Assembly (NCBI RefSeq): GCF_035989885.1
Contig: NZ_CP108518.1
Location: 8,423,001 to 8,487,000, forward strand
Length of the DNA: 64,000 bases
Reading direction: 5' to 3'
From: Streptomyces sp. NBC_01232
GTDB lineage: Bacteria; Actinomycetota; Actinomycetes; Streptomycetales; Streptomycetaceae
A program made the translations under genes and the position numbers. This document shows positions 1-8,539 of the stretch, piece by piece. How positions within the stretch are numbered: position 1 is the stretch's first letter; each line of letters opens with the position of its first letter. Under the pieces are notes generated by a model. That model had not been told where the DNA came from and ran no database searches. It worked only from the letters and a program-made list of their open reading frames with translations.

Positions 1-119
1 ACACGGACCCGATAGGCCGGGCGGCCGCCGGGAAGCCGGGTACGCGTGAACACCTCGATGGGGGTCGACAGGTCGAACGGGATCACGCCGTCCAGGGCGA
101 GAACGGCCACGGTATGCAT
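1..119 (-). CDS. GlxA-type (DJ-1/PfpI plus AraC) regulator, 5' part only
   Basis: Only the first 39 codons lie in the window; the gene runs off the left edge. The start is the ATG whose complement is at 117-119. The N-terminus (MHTVAVLALDG, then PFDLSTPIEVF) is the opening beta strand and helix of the DJ-1/PfpI amidotransferase-like domain, in the form seen at the head of GlxA-like regulators that carry a C-terminal AraC helix-turn-helix; that half is not visible. It is transcribed away from the DJ-1 protein at 339, across about 220 bases that must hold both promoters. It could instead be a stand-alone DJ-1 protein, but the PIEVF signature favours the regulator. Confidence 0.7.
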   Translation of the reverse strand, partial: MHTVAVLALDGVIPFDLSTPIEVFTRTRLPGGRPAYRVR

Positions 120-338
120 GGCCCAACCATAGCCGTGCGCGGGTCGACTCACTCGCGTGGTCCGGTCACCGTTGGCATGTTAGTGCAGTTCAGAGGGGCT
201 CTGGGCGCTCTGTTTCCGGTTGGCCAGAATCCGTTGGAAGGTGGCATTCCAGCCTCTGTCGACTGCTGTGGACCGTGACTAGCGTCGATGCCGGCGCCCC
301 ACCCGTGGGCCCTTTCCCAAGACGAGGAGACCTCCCCG

Positions 339-1007
339 ATGCTGTGTCAGATCGTGCTGTTCGACGGCTTCGACCCCATGGACGTCATCGGCCCGTACGA
401 GGTCCTCCACGCGGGTTCCGTCGCGGCGCCGGGGGATCTACGCGTGGAGCTGGTCTCCGCGGAGGGCCCGCGCGACGTACCCAGCGGCGCGGGGCTGATC
501 TCGCTGCGCGCCACCGCCCGGCTCGACCCGCAGCACGCGGACCTGGTCGTCGTACCGGGCGCAGTCGGCCCGCTGGGCGCGCTGTCCGATCCGGACGCCC
601 CGGTGAACGCCGACTCCATCCCGGCCCTGCTCGGCCGCTCGTTGGAGACCGGCCTGCCCGCGCTCCTGAAGGAAGCCCTGGAACGGCCGGGGCTGACCGT
701 CGCCACCGTCTGCGGCGGCTCCCTGGTGCTCGCGATGGCCGGGTTGATCGAGGGCCGCCACGCGACCACCCACCACCTCGGACGGGACCTGCTCGACGCC
801 ACGGGCGCCGTGGCGGTCGACGCCCGCGTCGTGGACGACGGCGACCTCGTGACGGGTGCGGGCGTCACGTCCGGCCTCGACCTGGGCCTGTACCTGCTGG
901 AGCGCGAGCTCGGCCCACGGATCGCGCACGCCGTGGAGCAGCTCTTCGCGTTCGAGCGCCGCGGCACCGTCTGGCGCGCCGCAGGCCCGGTTCCCGCAGC
1001 CTTCTGA
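339..1007 (+). CDS. DJ-1/PfpI family protein
   Basis: A 222-residue single-domain protein of the DJ-1/PfpI glutamine-amidotransferase-like superfamily. It opens with MLCQIVLFDGFDPMDVIGPY, has a conserved acidic/GAVGPLG segment in the middle, and the nucleophile elbow TVCGGSLVLA (Cys near residue 130) followed by the HATTHH motif common in this branch. The ATG at 339 is preferred over a possible upstream ATG at 288 because GAGGAG lies 10 bases before it and because homology begins there. The subfamily includes isocyanide-hydratase-like and regulator-associated proteins; the substrate cannot be told. It is divergent from the GlxA-like regulator at the left edge, a common pairing suggesting that regulator controls it. 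Confidence 0.85.
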   Translation: MLCQIVLFDGFDPMDVIGPYEVLHAGSVAAPGDLRVELVSAEGPRDVPSGAGLISLRATARLDPQHADLVVVPGAVGPLGALSDPDAPVNADSIPALLGRSLETGLPALLKEALERPGLTVATVCGGSLVLAMAGLIEGRHATTHHLGRDLLDATGAVAVDARVVDDGDLVTGAGVTSGLDLGLYLLERELGPRIAHAVEQLFAFERRGTVWRAAGPVPAAF

Positions 1008-1138
1008 CGCGCCCTCCGCCACATCACACGTGCCCGGCACAGGACCCGCGCCCCGCCCACCGGACACGCGTCCTCACCCGACACGCACCCGCCACCCCCG
1101 GACGCACCCACCATCCCCCGTCGAGGAAGGCTCACCAC

Positions 1139-1450
1139 ATGTCCGTCGAAGGCACCTGGAACCTCTTGATCGCCACCCCCATCGGCAGGCAACAGGCCGT
1201 CCTGCGCCTGTTCGTGCAGGACGGGGCCCTGCACGGCGTCGCCACCGGAGAGGCGGAGGAGGTTCCGCTGACCGGACTCGAATGCCACGGCGACCGCCTC
1301 ACGTGGCGCCAGTCGATCACCAAGCCCATGCGCCTGCACCTGGCCTTCGACGTCACCGTGACGCAGGACGCACTGGCCGGCACCGCCAAGGCCGGCCGCC
1401 TGCCCTCCACCCGGGTCACCGGCCACCGGACCGCACCCTCCCGCTCCTGA
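1139..1450 (+). CDS. conserved hypothetical protein, small beta-rich
   Basis: A 103-residue protein beginning MSVEGTWNLLI, preceded by GAGGAAGG at 1122-1129, so the ATG at 1139 is well supported. It alternates hydrophobic and polar residues with Gly/Asp turns, the look of a small lipocalin-like or beta-barrel fold, and has no signal peptide or membrane segment. It sits directly upstream of two small membrane-protein genes on the same strand (18 bases to the next start), so it is probably cotranscribed with them. I do not recognise a catalytic motif; function unknown. Confidence 0.7.
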   Translation: MSVEGTWNLLIATPIGRQQAVLRLFVQDGALHGVATGEAEEVPLTGLECHGDRLTWRQSITKPMRLHLAFDVTVTQDALAGTAKAGRLPSTRVTGHRTAPSRS

Positions 1451-1467
1451 CCACCTGGATCACCCAC

Positions 1468-1983
<516 letters not shown>

Positions 1984-1984
1984 T

Positions 1985-2389
1985 GTGCACCGCACCAGTC
2001 ACCTCCTCCGGATCTCCGCTCCCGTCGAACTCGTCACCCTGGCCGCCCTGCTGCTCAACCTGACTCTGCTGCACCTCCCCGCGCTGGCCTCGGCCGTCGG
2101 CCCCCTCCACGGCTGCGCCTACCTGATCGTCGTCATCGCGGCCGCCCGCGAGGCCGCACCGGACCGAACGGCCGTCGCGCTGTCGGCCGTACCCGGCATC
2201 GGAGGCGTCCTCGCCCTGCGCAGGCTCGACGCACATCGCCGCCGGATTGCCACCATGCCCCCGCGATCCCCTGCTCCGGACGCCCCGGTCAGCGGGGCAG
2301 CAGCGACTCCAGCGGCACCTGCGGGTCGGCGAGGCGCGCCGGGTCGATGGCCGCGCGGGAGCGGATCAGGGCCTGGATCGGCTCGGTGA
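1985..2389 (+). CDS. DUF3817-like membrane protein
   Basis: A 134-residue protein starting at GTG 1985, two bases after the previous stop codon begins to overlap. The first 90 residues hold about three hydrophobic helices (ELVTLAALLLNLTLL, then GCAYLIVVIAAAREAA), like the DUF3817 integral membrane family. The last 45 residues are Pro/Ala/Gly/Arg-rich and overlap by about 100 bases the convergent flavoprotein gene ending at 2289, so this tail is probably an unconstrained extension read through antisense sequence. It is the last gene of the 1139-2389 set. Confidence 0.6.
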   Translation: MHRTSHLLRISAPVELVTLAALLLNLTLLHLPALASAVGPLHGCAYLIVVIAAAREAAPDRTAVALSAVPGIGGVLALRRLDAHRRRIATMPPRSPAPDAPVSGAAATPAAPAGRRGAPGRWPRGSGSGPGSAR

Positions 2390-3524
2390 CGTCCCAGACG
2401 TTGACGTTCATACCGGCAAGGACGCGGCCCCCGGACAGCCAGAACGCGATGAACTCGCGGGTCGCGGTGCTGCCGCGGAAGACGACCCGGTCGTAGCCGC
2501 CCGGCTCCACGTAGCCGGTGTACTCCATGCCCAGGTCGTACTGGTCGGTGAAGAAGTACGGCAGCCGGTCGTAGGCGTCCTCCCGGCCCAGCATGGCCCG
2601 GGCCGCGGCCTGCGGCTGGTTGAGGGCGTTGGCCCAGTGCTCGACACGGATCCGGCGCCCCAGGAAGGGGTGGTGGGCGTTGGCCACGTCGCCCGCCGCG
2701 TAGACGTCGGGTACGGAGGTGCGCAGGTGCTCGTCGGTGACGATGCCGTTGTCGACGGTCAGTCCCGCATCCTCGGCCAGGCCGGTGTTGGGGGTGATGC
2801 CGACGCCGACGACGACGGTGTCCGCGGCGATACGGGTGCCGTCGCCCAGCCGGATCCCGTCGGCGGTGCCGTCGTCGCCGGTGATCGCGGTGATCTGTAC
2901 GCCGAACCGGAGGTCCACGCCGTGGTCCCGGTGCAGGTCGGCGAAGACCTGGGCGACCTCACGGCCGAGTACGCGCAGCAACGGCAGCTCCGCGCTCTCC
3001 AGCACCACCACCTCGCAACCCGCCGCACGGGCGGCGGCAGCGGTTTCCAGGCCGATCCAGCCCGCGCCGATGACGACGACCGTGGCGCCGGGCCGGAACG
3101 CCGCCTTGAGCCGGTCGCTGTCCGCGAGCCGCCTCAGGTACAGGACCCCGTCCAGGTCGGCGCCGGGAACGGGCAGCCGGCGAGGTGAGGATCCGGTGGT
3201 CAGCAGCAGCCTGCTGTATTCGACCCGCCTGCCGTCGGCGAGCGTCACCCGGCGGGCCGCGGTGTCGAGGGCCGTGGCCGTCGCCCCCAGGCGCAGGTCG
3301 ACGTCGTGCTCGGAGTACCACTGCTGCGGATGGACGTAGACCGCCTCGCGCTCCTGGGTTCCCAGCAGATAGCCCTTGGACAGCGGCGGACGCTCGTAAG
3401 GACGTTCCTGTTCCGCTCCGATGAGGACGAGAGGGCCGTCGTAACCCTCCTCGCGCAGGGTCTGCGCGGCTTTCGCCCCGCCCAGTCCTGCTCCGACGAT
3501 GACGTAGGCGCTGTTCGTGGTCAT
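2289..3524 (-). CDS. FAD-dependent NAD(P)H:ferredoxin/rubredoxin reductase-like oxidoreductase
   Basis: A 411-residue class-I pyridine nucleotide-disulphide oxidoreductase of the ferredoxin-reductase type. The FAD-binding GAGLGG is at residues 11-16, the RPPLSKGYL segment follows, a second dinucleotide fold (VVVIGAGWIGLETA) near residue 150 binds NAD(P)H, and the FAD-contact YAAGDVA is near 280. A C-terminal Reductase_C-like region follows. There is no redox CxxC, as expected for flavoproteins that pass electrons to a ferredoxin or rubredoxin for P450s or dioxygenases. The ATG at 3524 has GAAGGAAAC just upstream; a 41-residue Arg-rich upstream extension is rejected. No ferredoxin or P450 gene is adjacent, so the partner is elsewhere. 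Confidence 0.9.
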   Translation of the reverse strand: MTTNSAYVIVGAGLGGAKAAQTLREEGYDGPLVLIGAEQERPYERPPLSKGYLLGTQEREAVYVHPQQWYSEHDVDLRLGATATALDTAARRVTLADGRRVEYSRLLLTTGSSPRRLPVPGADLDGVLYLRRLADSDRLKAAFRPGATVVVIGAGWIGLETAAAARAAGCEVVVLESAELPLLRVLGREVAQVFADLHRDHGVDLRFGVQITAITGDDGTADGIRLGDGTRIAADTVVVGVGITPNTGLAEDAGLTVDNGIVTDEHLRTSVPDVYAAGDVANAHHPFLGRRIRVEHWANALNQPQAAARAMLGREDAYDRLPYFFTDQYDLGMEYTGYVEPGGYDRVVFRGSTATREFIAFWLSGGRVLAGMNVNVWDVTEPIQALIRSRAAIDPARLADPQVPLESLLPR

Positions 3525-3682
3525 GGCGGTCGTTTCCTTCACTCGGTGGTTCGCGCAGTGCCGGTCCGGGCGGAGCTGTGCTGCGAGCAGTCCGGGTCGA
3601 TCCAGATTTCCACGGCCACGCCTTCGCGAGCGGGTGCGCGGCGACAACCTCCTGGGGCGTGTCGCTCAGGAACCGGGAGCCG

Positions 3683-4309
3683 CTACCACCAGTAGACGGG
3701 GTAGCGCGGCGCTCCGCGCCGGACGCGGGAGGCGGCCATGCCCGCCAGGGTGAGGACCGTGGTGGCGCCGAGCAGCAGGGGGACGAACCGGGCGGGGGCC
3801 GGAGTCTGGAGTACGACGATGACGGAGGTGGCGCACGCGGGGGAGTGCGGGCTGCGGGCGAGGGTCGTCGCGGCGAGGGTGGCTCCGCCGGCGAGCGCCG
3901 CGGTCCAGGGACTGCTGTGTGACAGCGCGAGGGCCGCGTACCCGGCCGCGGCGCCGAGGAGATGCCCGACGATGACGCTGCGGGGCTGGGCCGTGGGCAG
4001 GGTGGGGGTGCTGTGGAGAACCGCGGCACTGGCGGCCAGCGAGGGTATGAGGACCGGTTCGTGGATCATCGCCCCGATGGCTACGAGTCCCAGCAGGGCC
4101 GCGGTGAACCCGCTGACGCTGTGCAGGGCTGCGACCGCGGTCGGCCGGACGGATTTCCGCTGCCCGCGCCCGCGCCCGCGGCCACGCCCATGCCCTTGCC
4201 CGTCACCCTTGCCGTTCCCGGGCCCGTCCCCACGCTCATTCCCCTGCTCTGTCGCAGGCAGCTCAGGGCCGGTGGTCGTCCGGCGGGGCAGGACGGAATC
4301 ACGGTTCAC
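3683..4309 (-). CDS. HPP family membrane protein
   Basis: A 208-residue protein whose C-terminal 150 residues match the HPP family: several transmembrane helices (SGFTAALLGLVAIGAMI, LLGAAAGYAALALS, FVPLLLGATTVLTLAGMAA) with the conserved segment LIPSLAASAAVL. HPP proteins are four-helix membrane proteins; a cyanobacterial member has been linked to nitrite transport, but function in actinobacteria is open. The first 60 residues are polar and low-complexity, including an HGRGRGRGRGQ run, and are probably cytoplasmic. The GTG start at 4309 has no clear ribosome site, so the true start may lie further in, nearer the first helix. Confidence 0.7.
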   Translation of the reverse strand: MNRDSVLPRRTTTGPELPATEQGNERGDGPGNGKGDGQGHGRGRGRGRGQRKSVRPTAVAALHSVSGFTAALLGLVAIGAMIHEPVLIPSLAASAAVLHSTPTLPTAQPRSVIVGHLLGAAAGYAALALSHSSPWTAALAGGATLAATTLARSPHSPACATSVIVVLQTPAPARFVPLLLGATTVLTLAGMAASRVRRGAPRYPVYWW

Positions 4310-4423
4310 GAGGGAGGTTTCCCGGCACGGTCGGCGGACAACGGAAGGCCCCGCTCACGCCTGCGCGCAGGCTGTGAGGGGGGCGGCGTGCGCCAGTCAA
4401 TCAAGATCCGGATCTCCTGGGCA

Positions 4424-4451
4424 ACTGGACCGTTGCACGAACCGGTCCAGT
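4424..4451 (-). terminator. stem-loop downstream of the MFS gene
   Basis: A 9-bp perfect stem (ACTGGACCG with CGGTCCAGT) and a 10-base loop lie about 70 bases past the stop of the minus-strand MFS gene and 115 bases before the HPP start. No T-run follows. It would end MFS transcription before the HPP gene. Confidence 0.4.
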
Positions 4452-4517
4452 GCCGCCTGCCCGCTTGTGGTTGATCGTCCAAGTGGGCGGATCGGATCGA
4501 TGTCCGCGGCGGACGGC

Positions 4518-5888
4518 TCAGCCGAGGGGCCCGCTCGTGCCCGCCGGGCAGTGCGCGTGCAGGCGGTCCGCGACCGGACGGTGGTGGTGCCTCCAGCCGC
4601 CGGACACCTGTGCCGCCCCGGCCAGGTGGGGGTGGCCGGGGGTCAGACCCGAGTGGACGTGCGGTCGCTCGCCGCCGTCGCCCGACGGCCACAGTCGTAC
4701 GGCCAGGACCGCCGCGCCGGACGCGATCGCGCCCAGGGCGATCACAGCGGCCCGGAGTCCGGCGGTCGCCCCCAGCCAGCCGGCGAGCGGATAGGTCAGC
4801 AACCAGCAGGCGTGCGACAGCGAGAACTGCGCGGCGAATGCCGACGTACGGCCCTCGGGCGGGGCCACGCGGCGGATGAGCCGGCCGGTCGGGGTGAGGA
4901 CCGTCGAGCATGCGGCGCCGAAGGCCGCCCACACGGCGAGCAGCGCGGGCCAGCGCCAGCCGCCGCTGCCGGCTGCCGTGACGGCGCCCAGGGCGCCGAA
5001 CACGACCGTCAGCAGGAGTGCGCCTCGGAGCATCACCGTACGGTCCTCGACCCGGGCCAGGACGCGGGGGAGCAGGAGCGCGACGAGCATCGAGCCCGCT
5101 CCGTACGCGCCGAGGGCGAGGGCGACGTCGCCCGTGGTCCGCCCGAGGTGGTCGCGTACGTAGACGACGGTGTTGACGGTGACCACGGCGCCGGCGGCGG
5201 CGACGGCCAGGTTCAGGGACAGCAGGGCGCGCAGGCTCGGCGTGGCGAAGAACAGGCGGGCGCCGGCGGTGGCCGCCTTCGGGCGTACTCCGTCCTTCGT
5301 GCGGGCGGAGGGCCGGGCCGGCTTCGGCAGGACCGCGGAGACCACCAGTACGGCGGAGGCGACAAAGCCGCCCATCGTGCCCAGGAACAGCCAGTTGTAG
5401 TTCATGAAGGCGAGCAGGGCGGCGGCCAGTGCCGGGCTGAAGAGGCTCTCCATGTCGTAGGCGAGGCGGGAGAGCGACAGGGCGCGGGTGTAGTCGCGTT
5501 CCTCGGGCAGGACATCGGGGATCACGGCCTGGAAGGTGGGCGTGAAGGCGGCCGAGGCGGCCTGGAGCGCGAAGATCAGGACGTAGACCTGCCAGATCTG
5601 GTCGACGAACGGCAGGGTCAGGGCGACCGCCGCCCGGATCAGGTCGGCCCCGGCCATCAGGGTGCGGCGGGGCAGGCGGTCCGCGACGGCGCCGATCGCC
5701 GGAGCGATCGCCACGTAGGCCGCCATCTTGATGGCCAGGGCCGTGCCCAGTACGGAGCCCGCCCGGGCCCCCGCGATGTCGTACGCGAGCAGGCCCAGGG
5801 CGACGGTGGCCAGCCCGGTTCCGGTCAGGGCGATGACCTGGGCGGTGAACAGGCGGCGGTAGGTGCGGTTGCGCAGCACGGAAATCAT
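4518..5888 (-). CDS. MFS efflux transporter with histidine-rich cytosolic tail
   Basis: A 456-residue major facilitator protein with about 12 hydrophobic segments and the characteristic loop after helix 2 (VADRLPRRTLM). The last 55 residues (402-456) are hydrophilic and carry nine His and one Cys, arranged as HVH, HPH, HHH and HAH clusters. Such tails are known to bind Ni, Co or Zn in metal transporters; here the link is inferred. The ATG at 5888 is chosen because homology starts at MISVLRNRTYRRLF. The divergent neighbour is an ArsR repressor with a complete metal-binding motif and a perfect palindrome lies just upstream of this start, so the likely job is metal-inducible export of a divalent cation. 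Drug export is the alternative. Confidence 0.8.
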   Translation of the reverse strand: MISVLRNRTYRRLFTAQVIALTGTGLATVALGLLAYDIAGARAGSVLGTALAIKMAAYVAIAPAIGAVADRLPRRTLMAGADLIRAAVALTLPFVDQIWQVYVLIFALQAASAAFTPTFQAVIPDVLPEERDYTRALSLSRLAYDMESLFSPALAAALLAFMNYNWLFLGTMGGFVASAVLVVSAVLPKPARPSARTKDGVRPKAATAGARLFFATPSLRALLSLNLAVAAAGAVVTVNTVVYVRDHLGRTTGDVALALGAYGAGSMLVALLLPRVLARVEDRTVMLRGALLLTVVFGALGAVTAAGSGGWRWPALLAVWAAFGAACSTVLTPTGRLIRRVAPPEGRTSAFAAQFSLSHACWLLTYPLAGWLGATAGLRAAVIALGAIASGAAVLAVRLWPSGDGGERPHVHSGLTPGHPHLAGAAQVSGGWRHHHRPVADRLHAHCPAGTSGPLG

Positions 5889-5932
5889 GCGGGAACCCTT
5901 CGCGGACGGAGCCTGACCCCTCCAACATACGA

Positions 5933-5960
5933 CATCATGTGCGCACGTGCGCACATGATG
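5933..5960. promoter_or_regulatory. perfect 28-bp palindromic operator for the ArsR regulator
   Basis: Arms CATCATGTGCGC and GCGCACATGATG enclose ACGT, so all 28 bases are self-complementary. It lies 45 bases upstream of the MFS start and 134 bases upstream of the arsR start, in the only shared control region. ArsR/SmtB repressors bind such AT-flanked dyads and let go when metal binds. Likely the operator for both genes. Confidence 0.75.
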
Positions 5961-6093
5961 GATGGTTCGTATCCGCGCAGGACGGCAGGCAGTAGGCGGC
6001 CAGCGGCCAGCGGCAGGACGGTCGGACCTCCGCACGCTCCGCAGGGCCGGGCGGTCCGCAGGGCCGCTGAGCCGGTAGGCCTACGCTGTCCTC

Positions 6094-6453
6094 ATGCCCA
6101 TGAGCGAACCCGCCCCAGTTGCCACGCATCCGCACCTGCGCACGCCGGACGATGCCCGCCTGGCCGAGGCGGCCGGGGTTTTCGCGCTCCTCTCCGACGC
6201 CACCCGTCTGCACCTGCTGTGGCTGCTGGCCCTGGAGGAGTCCGACGTGGGCTCCCTCGCCGAACGGTGCACCGCCTCGCGGACCGCGGTGAGCCAGCAC
6301 CTGGCCAAGCTGCGTCTGGCCGGCCTGGTGGAGGGACGCAAGGAGGGCCGGTTCGTCTTCTACCGGCTGAGCGACGGGCACCTGCGGCGCCTGGTTCTCG
6401 AAGCCCTGAGCCATGCCGACCACCGGGTGACGGGCGAGGCCCCGCACGACTGA
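6094..6453 (+). CDS. ArsR/SmtB-family metal-sensing repressor with alpha-5 site
   Basis: A 119-residue winged-helix repressor. The recognition helix is in ASRTAVSQHLAKLRLAGLVE (residues 61-80) and the wing follows (EGRKEGRFVFYRL). The C-terminal helix carries Asp94, His96, His107 and His110, an exact D-x-H-x10-H-x2-H spacing, which is the alpha-5 zinc/cobalt/nickel site of CzrA, SmtB and NmtR; His118 at the tail could add a ligand as in NmtR. The ELCVCDL arsenic-type site is absent. It diverges from an MFS exporter with a His-rich tail across a perfect palindrome, so it should repress that exporter and itself until the metal is bound. Which metal cannot be decided. Confidence 0.9.
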   Translation: MPMSEPAPVATHPHLRTPDDARLAEAAGVFALLSDATRLHLLWLLALEESDVGSLAERCTASRTAVSQHLAKLRLAGLVEGRKEGRFVFYRLSDGHLRRLVLEALSHADHRVTGEAPHD

Positions 6454-6606
6454 CACCGCGCAGGAACCACGGGTCCCGCACCCCTCCCGCACCCTCCCGC
6501 CCTCTCCAACTCCCGCTGAGGCCAGCCCCGTCGGGCCGGGCGCCGGGGCGGCAACCCCGGACGTAATCCGGTTGAAGCGCTGCCCGTAGAACGGCAGGCT
6601 TGCCCG

Positions 6607-8001
6607 GTGATAGTCGAGCTGGCTCCTGCCTACCTGACCTGGGACGACGTGGATCCCGACCGCCACCCCTTCGACAGTGCCGCGGCGGCGGAGGTGGTGC
6701 GGTCGCTGGGGCCGGCCGGGCGCGTGCCATGCCGCCCCGACGTCCCCCGCGCCGACCCGGCGCTGAACGCCTGGAGCCGGGCGGAGGCGAAGACGTGGGC
6801 CGATGCCATGTCCTTCGCGCTGGCCGAGCGCTACGGGAGCTGGGCCGTGGGCTGGCGTTGGGCACACGACGAAGGCGACTTCGACGGAGGCCCGGTCGGC
6901 AACTGGTGCTGTCCCCTCCACTCGATCACCACCTCCGAGGAGACGCTCGACCGCGTCGTAGCGGCGCTCTGCGAATGGCGCGGATGGCTGGAGAGCCTCG
7001 CCGGCTGGTTCGAGCGGTACCCGCTGGAACTGAATTCCGTCGAGGACCAGCGGATCCTGTGGGAGAACGCCGCCCGGATCCTGATCCTCCAGGTCGTCGA
7101 CCGCACCGGCTGCGGCAGCGGCTGGTACGGACACTGCTACCAGGTCCTCACGTGGTTCCTCAGCCGCTGGGGAGTCGAAGCCGCCGTCGCGCGGGACCTG
7201 GTCGCCAAGGCGGTCGGCGGCCGGTTCGAGAGCTGGACCGGCCCCGACGTGCTGCTGGTCGACAGCGTCGCCGAGCGGCTCACGGACTCACTGAGGCCGG
7301 AAATCGGCGCACGGCCCACCGAACCGGTACCGGATCACCTGCAGACATGGCTCGCGGTGCGCGAAACCGTGCCGTGGCAGGAAGCCCCGACGGGTGGCGA
7401 AGCCGGCCCGGTCACCCCGTCACGCGACGGGGCGGCCGAGGACATCCGCGCCTTCGACGGGGCCGTGGACCCCGCCCGCGCGGAGGGCCTCCTCTCGGCC
7501 CTGGAACTGCTGCGCGCCGATGCGGCAGATGGCGCCGCCCTCGACTTCGAACTGCTCAGCCGCTGGCAGCAGCACGTCCTGGGAACTCCCGGGCCGCCGG
7601 CGTTCCGGAACCTGCCCGCCTTCGCCAAGGGAGCCCGGGAGCGCTACGGCATCGGCCCCGACACGCGCGCCCGCTTCGACGCCTGCCTGGCCGAGGCGAC
7701 ACACGACGAGACCCGGCCACTCCCTCTGACGGCACGCGCCGCCCGCGCCTACTGCGACGTCTGCTTCTTCCACCCCTTCGACGACGGCAATGCCCGGGCG
7801 GCCTTCCTCGTACTGCTCTTCGTGCTCGCCCGCGAGGGCGTCGTACTCGACAGCGTCAGCCTGCTCCGCCGCGTCAGCTTCCAGGCCGATGCTCCCCAGG
7901 ACGCGCTCACCCTCGCCCGCTACCTCGCCCTGCACCTGGAGGAGACGCGCCGCCGTGCCGCCCCGCTCGGCTCCCAGGAGGCTTCTCAGCAGCCCAGTTG
8001 A
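6607..8001 (+). CDS. Fic-domain protein (putative AMP/nucleotidyl-transferase) with unknown N-terminal domain
   Basis: A 464-residue protein starting at GTG 6607 with little ribosome-site signal; translation may be leaderless. The C-terminal third is a Fic domain with HPFDDGNARAAF at residues 389-400: catalytic His389, acidic Asp393 and the GNxR anion-binding part are present, but the second Arg of the usual HxFx(D/E)GNxRxxR is Phe400. Fic proteins transfer AMP or other nucleotide groups to target hydroxyls; loss of the second Arg can change donor or activity. The first 250 residues are Trp-rich, with no family I know. No obvious antitoxin helix motif is seen and no small antitoxin gene is adjacent. 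A role in toxicity or self-regulation is possible. Confidence 0.85.
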   Translation: MIVELAPAYLTWDDVDPDRHPFDSAAAAEVVRSLGPAGRVPCRPDVPRADPALNAWSRAEAKTWADAMSFALAERYGSWAVGWRWAHDEGDFDGGPVGNWCCPLHSITTSEETLDRVVAALCEWRGWLESLAGWFERYPLELNSVEDQRILWENAARILILQVVDRTGCGSGWYGHCYQVLTWFLSRWGVEAAVARDLVAKAVGGRFESWTGPDVLLVDSVAERLTDSLRPEIGARPTEPVPDHLQTWLAVRETVPWQEAPTGGEAGPVTPSRDGAAEDIRAFDGAVDPARAEGLLSALELLRADAADGAALDFELLSRWQQHVLGTPGPPAFRNLPAFAKGARERYGIGPDTRARFDACLAEATHDETRPLPLTARAARAYCDVCFFHPFDDGNARAAFLVLLFVLAREGVVLDSVSLLRRVSFQADAPQDALTLARYLALHLEETRRRAAPLGSQEASQQPS

Positions 8002-8063
8002 CGTGTGCTGCCCGCCGAAAGGGCTCGGCGGTCCGGGCGCAGAGCTGAGTTGGGGTGCGGTCC

Positions 8064-8381
8064 ATGGCATCCGAGAGCGGCATGGCACGTGTCGACCGGA
8101 GGTGGGCGCTGGTCGTGACCGCGCTCCTCCTCGGGCAGGTAGCGGTGTACATCCGGTACTTGCCGCACTTCACGGCAGCGTCCAACGCCTGCGCGGACTT
8201 GGCCTGCCGGAGCGGAGTGACCGACGCGGTCAACGCCGCCACCTACTGGCAAGTGGGCGGCGCCGCGGCCACGATCGCGGCACTGCTGAAGGCACCGGGT
8301 GGACGTACGGCGGCGTGGCGCATCTCCTGTGTGCTCGCGCTGGCGGTGTGCGCCGCCGCCTCCATGCTCCAGCTGGACTGA
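8064..8381 (+). CDS. small membrane protein, hypothetical
   Basis: About 105 residues with hydrophobic segments WALVVTALLLGQVAVYI at the N-terminus and ISCVLALAVCAAASML at the C-terminus, and two Cys (CADLAC) in the loop between them. Starts at 8055 (GTG), 8064 or 8082 (ATG) are all possible; none has a strong ribosome site. The stop lies in a short run of repeated AGCTGGACTG. Function unknown. Confidence 0.5.
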   Translation: MASESGMARVDRRWALVVTALLLGQVAVYIRYLPHFTAASNACADLACRSGVTDAVNAATYWQVGGAAATIAALLKAPGGRTAAWRISCVLALAVCAAASMLQLD

Positions 8382-8539
8382 GCTGGACTGAGCTGGAATG
8401 GGTGGGGCTGTGCCGCCTGGGCCACCGAACACCCCATCCGGCTTCGGCGCACGAGTACTTGAGTGCGTGCCGGAGTCGGCGGATTTTTCCCGCGCGTCTG
8501 TGCGCGATTCCGCCGGGTTCGCACCTCTATGGTCGGAGT

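Noticed and set aside
275..1450. Long plus-strand frame of 391 codons
   Set aside because: Only its last 104 codons (from 1139) are a gene; the front is an Arg/Gly-rich shadow of the DJ-1 gene.
3738..6566. 942-codon plus-strand frame
   Set aside because: Antisense to the HPP and MFS genes, low-complexity Arg/Gly/Ala, no homology; typical of high-GC DNA.
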